Part shown: positions 27,075 to 32,113 of the stretch, piece after piece
Layout: the number at the start of each line of letters is the position of its first letter
How positions within the stretch are numbered: the first letter of the stretch is position 1
Assembly: GCF_000241325.1 (NCBI RefSeq)
Contig: NZ_BAEI01000021.1
Span: 1-32,113 of the forward strand
DNA length: 32,113 nt
Origin: Gordonia polyisoprenivorans NBRC 16320 = JCM 10675
GTDB taxonomy: Bacteria; Actinomycetota; Actinomycetes; Mycobacteriales; Mycobacteriaceae
Direction of reading: 5' to 3'
Program-made: the position numbers and the translations under genes
Notes under the pieces: model-generated
Seen by the model: the letters and a program-made list of their open reading frames with translations, nothing else
Databases searched by the model: none
What the model was told of the DNA's origin: nothing

Positions 27075-27689
27075 ATGTCCGACACGCTCACCCTCGATCC
27101 CGCCACCACCGCTCTCGTCCTCATCGAGTTCCAGAACGAGTTCACCTCCGACGGCGGTGTGCTGCATGATGCGGTCGCCGAGGTGATGGACAAGACCGAC
27201 ATGCTCACCAACACCACCTCGCTGGTGCAGGCTGCCCGCGAGGCCGGGGTGACGATCATGCATGCCCCGATCACCTTCGCCCCCGGCTACGGCGAACTCA
27301 CCCGACACCCGTACGGGATCCTCAAGGGCGTCGTCGACGGCAACGCCTTCGTGAAGGGCACGTGGGGTGCGCAGATCGTCGACGAATTGGCACCCGCCGA
27401 CGGCGACATCCTCATCGAGGGCAAGCGCGGACTCGACACCTTCGCCTCGACCAACATCGATTTCATCTTGCGCAGCAAGGGAATCGAGACGGTGATCCTC
27501 GCCGGATTCCTCACCAACTGTTGTGTGGAATCGACGATGCGTTCGGCGTACGAGAACGGATACCGGGTGATCACGCTCACCGACTGCACCGCGGCGACCT
27601 CGGTCGCCGAACACGACAACGCGATCTCCTTCGACTACCCGATGTTCTCGCATCCGGTCGAGTCCGCCGACGTGCGTGCGGCGCTGTGA
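27075..27689 (+). CDS. isochorismatase-family cysteine hydrolase
   Basis: A 204-residue protein of the isochorismatase-like fold. Catalytic Lys117 lies in IEGKRGLDTF and Cys150 in TNCCVEST with its cis-peptide neighbourhood. The usual catalytic Asp in the first strand (IDxQNDF) is Glu18 in LIEFQNEF. It probably hydrolyses an amide, such as a nicotinamide- or carbamoyl-like compound, rather than isochorismate, but the substrate is unknown. The ATG at 27075 has GAGGAA 8 nt upstream. It is convergent with the MHS transporter gene (13-nt gap). Confidence 0.9.
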   Translation: MSDTLTLDPATTALVLIEFQNEFTSDGGVLHDAVAEVMDKTDMLTNTTSLVQAAREAGVTIMHAPITFAPGYGELTRHPYGILKGVVDGNAFVKGTWGAQIVDELAPADGDILIEGKRGLDTFASTNIDFILRSKGIETVILAGFLTNCCVESTMRSAYENGYRVITLTDCTAATSVAEHDNAISFDYPMFSHPVESADVRAAL

Positions 27690-27702
27690 GCCGCCCGACT
27701 CC

Positions 27703-29028
27703 TCAGAGGTGCAGGTCGCGCTGCCGGATCGCCGCCGTCGCGGCCACGCTGATCAGTCCGGTCGCCACCAGGTAACCCGCCGCCCACCACGGCGAGCCGC
27801 CACTGGCACCGATGAGTGCGGTCAGGATCAGCGGTGTCAGACCCGAGGCATAGATGCCGGAGAACTGGTAGACGACCGAGAGTCCGGTGTAACGCACCGG
27901 CGTCGGGTAGAGCGAGGCGAACAAGGTGCCCTGGGCGCCGTAGAACAGTGCGTGGACCACACCGAAGACGATCACGAGTCCGACGGTGAACCACACCAGC
28001 TTCTCGGTGCCGAACAGTGCGAAGACCGGATAGACCGCGACCGCGTAGGCGATCATGCCGATCAGGTAGATGCGTCGCGGCCCGTAGCGGTCGGTCAGCA
28101 CCCCCGACATCGGCAGGCCCACCGCCATCACCAGAGCCGCGATGGTGACCGATACCAAGACCGGCACGCGAGGTAGGCCCAGACTGCCGGTGGCGTAGGC
28201 GATCGCGAACACACCCCAGGTGTTGAACGCCGATCCCTCACCCCAGCGCGCGAGCAGACCGAGGACGGTGTTGCGGGTGTTGGGCGGGAGGACGACGCCG
28301 CGCAGCGGGGCACTCGACTTCTGCTCGAGCTCGGCGACCTCACGGAAGGCCGGGGTCTCCGAGACCTTCAGCCGCACCACGAATCCGATGACAACCAGCA
28401 CGATGCTCAGCAGGAACGCGATCCGCCATCCGTAGACCAGGAAGTCGTGATCGTCGAAGGCCACCTGGAGTATCGCGAAGACACCGGTGCCCAGGGCGAG
28501 CCCGAGCGCCAGGCCGATCTGCGGGATCGACCCGAACAGACCACGACGCCGCGCGGGGCTGTGTTCGACGGCGAGCAGCACCGCGCCGGCCCATTCGCCG
28601 CCGAGGGCGAATCCCTGCAGGATTCGCAGGCACAGCAGCAGTACCGGGGCGAGGAACCCGATCTGCGCGGCGGTCGGCAGGACGCCCATCAGTGCCGTCG
28701 CCGCGCCCATCAGGACCATCGTCACCGCGAGGGTGCGTTTGCGGCCGATGCGGTCGCCGATGTGTCCGAACACGACGCCACCGATCGGGCGCACGACGAA
28801 GCCGACGGCAAAGGTCGCGAACGACAACAACGTTCCGACAAAGCTGCTCTGGTCGGGAAAGAAGACCTTGGAGAACACCAGGCTTGCGGCGGTCGCGTAG
28901 AGGAAGAAGTCGTACCACTCGATGGTGGTACCGAGCAGGCTCGCGGCGACGACCGTGCGTAGCCGGCGCCGCCGTGCGGCGTCGTCCTCGGCGGGAACGT
29001 CGGTGATGTCGGTCAGGGTGGAACTCAC
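27703..29028 (-). CDS. MHS-family MFS transporter (metabolite:H+ symporter)
   Basis: A 441-residue major facilitator of the metabolite:H+ symporter type. GTTIEWYDFFLYATAA (about 33-48) in helix 1 is the family signature; GHIGDRIGRKRT (about 88-99) is motif A; RILQGFALGGEWAGAVLLAVE (about 136-156) is the helix 4 mark; and TDRYGPRR (about 313-320) is the second motif A. Relatives import organic acids such as alpha-ketoglutarate, shikimate or citrate, or betaines. The GTG at 29028 follows GGTGGAG by about 5 nt; the in-frame upstream extension to 29079 lacks support. It is the last gene of the minus-strand unit with the GlcD-like and SDR genes. Confidence 0.92.
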   Translation of the reverse strand: MSSTLTDITDVPAEDDAARRRRLRTVVAASLLGTTIEWYDFFLYATAASLVFSKVFFPDQSSFVGTLLSFATFAVGFVVRPIGGVVFGHIGDRIGRKRTLAVTMVLMGAATALMGVLPTAAQIGFLAPVLLLCLRILQGFALGGEWAGAVLLAVEHSPARRRGLFGSIPQIGLALGLALGTGVFAILQVAFDDHDFLVYGWRIAFLLSIVLVVIGFVVRLKVSETPAFREVAELEQKSSAPLRGVVLPPNTRNTVLGLLARWGEGSAFNTWGVFAIAYATGSLGLPRVPVLVSVTIAALVMAVGLPMSGVLTDRYGPRRIYLIGMIAYAVAVYPVFALFGTEKLVWFTVGLVIVFGVVHALFYGAQGTLFASLYPTPVRYTGLSVVYQFSGIYASGLTPLILTALIGASGGSPWWAAGYLVATGLISVAATAAIRQRDLHL

Positions 29029-29119
29029 AAGTGCTCCACCGTAGGGATGCGTTCTGGGCACGACCAGGGTCACGATCACCGTGATCGTAATGTGGCGTGG
29101 CCGTGCGGCGCGGCTCGAC

Positions 29120-30490
29120 TCAGCCGAAGAGCACTCCGGGATTGAGCAGACTCTGCGGATCGAGGGCGTCCTTGATGGCGCGCATCGTGGCCAGGTCGGT
29201 CGGCGAACGACCGAGTCGGATCCACGCCGTCTTTGCCCGGCCGATCCCGTGTTCGGCGCTGATGCTGCCGCCCAGCCGGGCGACGATCCCGAAGACGGCG
29301 TCGGTCACGGCGTCGGTCGCCTCGACCGGCACATCGAGGAGATTCACGTGGATGTTGCCGTCGCCGATGTGCCCGAACAGGATGGGGCGGCAGGCGACGT
29401 CGAGATGACCAGGCAGGTCCTGTAATTCGGCAATGGCGTGCGGAAGGGACCGGATCGGGAACGACACGTCGAGTTTGACGACCGGGGTCGTGGTGGCACG
29501 CGCGATGGCCTCGGTGTGACTCTCCCGGATCTCCCACAGCGCCCGCGCGGGACCGGGTTCGAGCACGGCGTCGACGATGCCCTCGGCGTCGTCGAGGAGG
29601 TCGACGACGGCTGTCTCGGTGTCACCGGCCCCGGAGACCTCGAGCAGAAGATGGTAGGGAGCGGGGGTGGAGACCGGACGTCGGCTGCCGTGTTCGCCGA
29701 CGAGATCGACACCCTCGCGGGTCATGAACTCGGCGGCCTCGATCACCAGACCTACCTCGCGGGCCCGCCCGATCAGGGTGAGCGCATCGGCCACCCGCTC
29801 GAGTGCGGCCACGACGACAACGGTGGCGACCGGCGGGCCGACCAACCGGAACAGCACTCGGGTGATGATGGCCAGGGTGCCCTCACTCCCCGCGAGCAGT
29901 CCCGGGATGTCATATCCCACATTGTCTTTCACGAGCGGCGACCAGCGTCGCAGGACGTCACCATCGGCGCGGACGGCCTCGATGCCACAGATCGCCGCGC
30001 GGGTGTTGCCGTGTCGGATCATGCGGATGCCACCGGCGTTGGTGGCGACGACACCGCCCGCGGTGGCGCTGTCCCGGGAGGCGAGGTCGACCGGGAACAT
30101 CAGTCCGTGGACCGCGGCGTGTGCGTCGATGGCGGCGATCGTCGCTCCGGCCTGCGCGCCCACGCATCGTCCGATCGGGTCGACCTCGTCGAGATCGGTC
30201 ATCCGCGCGGTGCTGAGAACGATGCGTCGGCGCCCATCCGCGGTCGCCGGTGGCACCGACCCGCCGACGAGGCCGGTGTTGCCCCCTTGAATACAGACCT
30301 GAATCTTCGCAGCGGCAGCCACTTTCATCACAGCAGCCACCTCGTCGACGGTGCGCGGCCGGACCACCGCGTCGGCGATGCCGGTATAGCGACCCATCCA
30401 GTCGACGAGATATCCGGCCATGGCGTCATCGTCGGTGAGCACGTTGCGCTCACCGACGATCCCCGCCAGAGCCGGCTCGAAACCGCTCAT
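29120..30490 (-). CDS. FAD-linked 2-hydroxyacid dehydrogenase, GlcD/D-LDH type
   Basis: A 456-residue flavoenzyme. The FAD_binding_4 (PCMH) domain (about 40-215) has GGNTGLVGGS (69-78) and SRDSATAGGVVATNAGG (138-154). The FAD-oxidase C domain carries GHIGDGNIH (373-381) and SAEHGIGRAK (411-420), whose histidines act in metal and substrate binding. It ends DPQSLLNPGVLF, the family's usual C-terminus. Substrates of relatives are D-lactate, glycolate and D-2-hydroxyglutarate. The ATG is at 30490, 15 nt after the SDR gene; the MHS transporter follows after 91 nt. Together they suggest uptake and oxidation of a 2-hydroxy acid. Confidence 0.93.
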   Translation of the reverse strand: MSGFEPALAGIVGERNVLTDDDAMAGYLVDWMGRYTGIADAVVRPRTVDEVAAVMKVAAAAKIQVCIQGGNTGLVGGSVPPATADGRRRIVLSTARMTDLDEVDPIGRCVGAQAGATIAAIDAHAAVHGLMFPVDLASRDSATAGGVVATNAGGIRMIRHGNTRAAICGIEAVRADGDVLRRWSPLVKDNVGYDIPGLLAGSEGTLAIITRVLFRLVGPPVATVVVVAALERVADALTLIGRAREVGLVIEAAEFMTREGVDLVGEHGSRRPVSTPAPYHLLLEVSGAGDTETAVVDLLDDAEGIVDAVLEPGPARALWEIRESHTEAIARATTTPVVKLDVSFPIRSLPHAIAELQDLPGHLDVACRPILFGHIGDGNIHVNLLDVPVEATDAVTDAVFGIVARLGGSISAEHGIGRAKTAWIRLGRSPTDLATMRAIKDALDPQSLLNPGVLFG

Positions 30491-30505
30491 GTCAGTGCGT
30501 CTCGC

Positions 30506-31186
30506 TCAGGCCAGCGCCTTCTCGATCGGCACGTCACCGTCGTTGAACTCGATGACCCGCTTCGCGGTGGCCGGATCGGCGATCACCGCCGCGGCGACCG
30601 CGGCGACGTTGTCGCGACTGACCTCGCTCTTGGATGTCGCGCTCTCTGATGTTCCGGACCCGGCGGAGGTGTCCGATCCCCCGACCTCGATGCGACCGGA
30701 GCCCGGGTCGTCGGTGAGTCGGCTCGGCCCGAGAATCGTCCAGGCCAGATCGGTGCTCGTGAGATGGGCGTCGGCCGCAGCCTTGGCCTCGGCATAGGCG
30801 TAGAACGAATCATCTTCGGGGACACCGTGATCGGGTCCGGCACCGTAGTACGAGACCATGACGTAGCGCGGCACGCCGGCCGCCGCTGCGGCGTCGATGG
30901 AGCGGATCGCGGCATCGCGGTCGACCGCGAAGGTGCGCTCGGGGTTGCCGCCACCCGCACCTGCCGACCACACGACGACGTCGGCTCCGGCGAGCACCTC
31001 GGCGATGGCCCCGGTGTCGAGGTGCTCCACATCGGCGACGACGGGCGTGGCGCCGGTCGCGATGATGTCGTCACTCTGCGCCTGGTTGCGGATCACCGAG
31101 CTGACCGCGTCACCTCGTGCGGTGAGCAGCCGCGCCAGTCGCAGCGCGATCTTCCCGTGTCCCCCGATGATGATCACTCGTGCCAC
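30506..31186 (-). CDS. NAD(P)H-binding atypical SDR / NmrA-like protein
   Basis: A 226-residue Rossmann protein of the atypical SDR (biliverdin-reductase-B/NmrA) type. The dinucleotide motif is GGHGKIA (8-14). VVWSAGAGGG (about 71-80) and MVSYYGAGP (about 109-117) form the middle of the fold, with YAYAEAKAAAD following. A Ser/Thr/Gly-rich insert (about 165-188) is unusual. It may be a quinone reductase-like enzyme or a redox-sensing protein. The GTG at 31186 has GAGGT about 8 nt upstream. It heads the minus-strand unit SDR-GlcD-like-MHS and is divergent from marR. Confidence 0.88.
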   Translation of the reverse strand: MARVIIIGGHGKIALRLARLLTARGDAVSSVIRNQAQSDDIIATGATPVVADVEHLDTGAIAEVLAGADVVVWSAGAGGGNPERTFAVDRDAAIRSIDAAAAAGVPRYVMVSYYGAGPDHGVPEDDSFYAYAEAKAAADAHLTSTDLAWTILGPSRLTDDPGSGRIEVGGSDTSAGSGTSESATSKSEVSRDNVAAVAAAVIADPATAKRVIEFNDGDVPIEKALA

Positions 31187-31355
31187 AGTGCACCTCGTTT
31201 TCGTGTTGGGTTCTCATTCGTCTTGGGTTGGTCGGGTGCGGTTCGTCGCCATCCCGCCCTACTCCACCGTAAGCACACGCGCCCGACGAGAATTCCCGCC
31301 GTGAATCCGAGCACGCCCGAAGTGCACATCGAAGCATCCGGACTTTACCGTTCGC

Positions 31356-31380
31356 TTACTTAGCACTAAGCAACTATATT
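31356..31380 (+). promoter_or_regulatory. MarR-type operator and marR -10 box
   Basis: TTaCTTAGcaCTAAGcAA (31356-31373) is an 18-bp imperfect palindrome with perfect CTTAG/CTAAG arms, typical in size for a MarR dimer. It ends one base before TATATT (31375-31380), a good -10 box, so bound repressor would block RNA polymerase. It also lies upstream of the divergent SDR gene, allowing dual control. Confidence 0.7.
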
Positions 31381-31410
31381 CGGAGCATACCTCCCGAAAG
31401 GAGCGCGCCG

Positions 31411-31992
31411 ATGTCGCCGACCGCACCGGACACCACAACCATCGTCGAGACGACTGTCGAACCGGACACGCCCGCCACCGACACGTCCGCCACTGGCACG
31501 TCCGACGTGGCGGTCCTTTATCACCATCTGGTCCGGATCACCCGCTCACTACGCTCCGGTGGGCAGGGTGTGCTCAGTGCGGGTGTGGCCTCGGCACTGT
31601 GGACGATCATCAATCACGGTCCGCTGCGCCTGTCCGAGCTCGCCGACCGCGAGTCGGTGACGATGCCGACGATGTCACGCATCGTCGCCTCCCTGGAACA
31701 GCAGGGTTTCGTCGAGCGCGCGCCCGACCCCGACGACGGACGTGCGCGACAACTCGTCGCGACCGTCGCAGGCACCGAGCACATCAACCACGCCCGGTCG
31801 GCGAAGGCCCAGATCCTCGGCACCGCGATGGAACGCCTTGACCCGCAGACGCGTTCGCATCTGACCGAAGGGGTGGTGGCCCTCGCCGCCGCCCTATCCG
31901 ACACTGCCCTCTCCGACACCGCGCTGTCCGACACCGCACTCTCCGGCGACGAACTCGCCGATTCTGCCGAGCACTCGGTTCCACCCCGATGA
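31411..31992 (+). CDS. MarR family transcriptional regulator
   Basis: A 193-residue winged-helix regulator. The wing and recognition helices are at about 72-118: LRLSELADRESVTMPTMSRIV then LEQQGFVERAPDPDDGR, the classical MarR core with its DxR wing. A Thr-rich tail (1-31) precedes it, and the C-terminus has three tandem LSDTA pentapeptides (about 161-178) from a 15-bp repeat. The ATG at 31411 has AAAGGAG 8 nt upstream. The operator-like palindrome at its promoter suggests autorepression. It is likely linked to the next gene, which begins at 32070. Confidence 0.93.
   Translation: MSPTAPDTTTIVETTVEPDTPATDTSATGTSDVAVLYHHLVRITRSLRSGGQGVLSAGVASALWTIINHGPLRLSELADRESVTMPTMSRIVASLEQQGFVERAPDPDDGRARQLVATVAGTEHINHARSAKAQILGTAMERLDPQTRSHLTEGVVALAAALSDTALSDTALSDTALSGDELADSAEHSVPPR
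31891..31950 (+). repeat. 15-bp tandem repeat at the 3' end of marR
   Basis: Four 15-bp units of the type GCNCTNTCCGACACC (31891-31905, 31906-31920, 31921-31935, and a degenerate 31936-31950) encode repeated ALSDT. The period keeps the frame, so copy change would lengthen or shorten the C-terminal tail only. Confidence 0.75.
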
Positions 31993-31994
31993 CG

Positions 31995-32031
31995 GCGCGG
32001 CGAGCGGGCCGCCCATCCCCGCTCGCCGCGC
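31995..32031. terminator. 14-bp perfect hairpin after marR
   Basis: GCGCGGCGAGCGGG (31995-32008) pairs perfectly with CCCGCTCGCCGCGC (32018-32031) around a 9-nt loop, beginning 3 nt after the marR stop. No T tract follows. It could terminate or attenuate transcription into the next gene, whose start lies 38 nt further on. Confidence 0.6.
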
Positions 32032-32069
32032 GCCCCGACCATCCACCACCGGTATCGCAGGAGAAGACA

Positions 32070-32113
32070 GTGACCGCCCCCATCCCGACCGCCGCCCCGG
32101 CTCCGACCGCGCC
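32070..32113 (+). CDS. start of a truncated gene downstream of marR
   Basis: A GTG at 32070 is preceded by AGGAG (32059-32063) with good spacing and opens a frame rich in Pro, Ala and Thr (VTAPIPTAAPAPTA) that runs off the window. Only 14 codons are visible, so no product can be named. Genes in this position after marR are often drug exporters, and the Pro/Ala-rich tail fits the cytoplasmic N-terminus of one, but this is context only. Confidence 0.55.
   Translation, partial: MTAPIPTAAPAPTA

Overview
The window reads as a chromosomal segment of a high-GC actinobacterium of the order Mycobacteriales, most likely Gordonia or a close relative. The gene order from about 555 to 16012 follows, from memory, the M. 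tuberculosis block Rv3205c-Rv3223c: TIGR02569 protein, moeZ, DUF3152, TetR, DUF3107, ferritin-like MiaE_2 protein, RhlE-type helicase, Rv3212-like, ParA-like, membrane protein, DAG-kinase-like, whiB1, pdtaS, TB7.3-like biotinyl protein, rshA/rsrA, sigH. The mycothiol-linked anti-sigma factor, WhiB1, DUF3107 and the tiny ribosomal protein bL37 are further actinobacterial markers. No rRNA, intact tRNA, CRISPR array, insertion sequence or phage gene was seen.

Layout. 1-554: no gene; inverted copies of a palindromic intergenic repeat, a third interrupted copy and a tRNA T-arm-like fragment. 555-6021: moeZ operon (minus), DUF3152 protein (minus), divergent tetR (plus), a strong bidirectional terminator, DUF3107 and a ferritin-like protein (minus). 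6022-9397: long leader, DEAD-box helicase and a membrane-anchored beta-propeller protein (plus). 9426-12648: ParA and a membrane protein (minus), a lipid-kinase-like protein and whiB1 (plus); whiB1 has a 457-nt upstream region with CRP-like sites. 12743-16012: pdtaS, biotinyl carrier protein, bL37, rshA and sigH, all on the minus strand.

From 16094 the synteny breaks and an accessory, metabolic region begins: glutamate decarboxylase with a coupled small membrane protein, YbaK-type deacylase, SRAP/YedK protein, an FMO/Baeyer-Villiger-like monooxygenase translationally coupled to a zinc alcohol dehydrogenase, an ATP-grasp ligase divergent from an MFS transporter, long-form MalQ, a cysteine hydrolase, an SDR-GlcD-like-MHS transporter operon, and a MarR regulator followed by the first codons of another gene.

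Regulatory signals tie parts together. A consensus sigma-R/SigH promoter (GGGAAT-N18-GTT) precedes moeZ and a near-consensus one (GGAAC-N18-GTT) precedes sigH, suggesting that SigH-RshA drives itself and the thio-transfer gene. Many genes have a TANNNT-like -10 box 6-8 nt before the start codon, the arrangement of leaderless transcripts. The helicase RBS lies inside a perfect 10-bp hairpin. A MarR-type palindrome abuts the putative marR -10 box. No single wholly novel system is obvious; the best leads are the helicase leader hairpin, the ATP-grasp/MFS pair, the MarR-flanked 2-hydroxyacid operon, the gadB-membrane protein unit and the repeat-rich left end.
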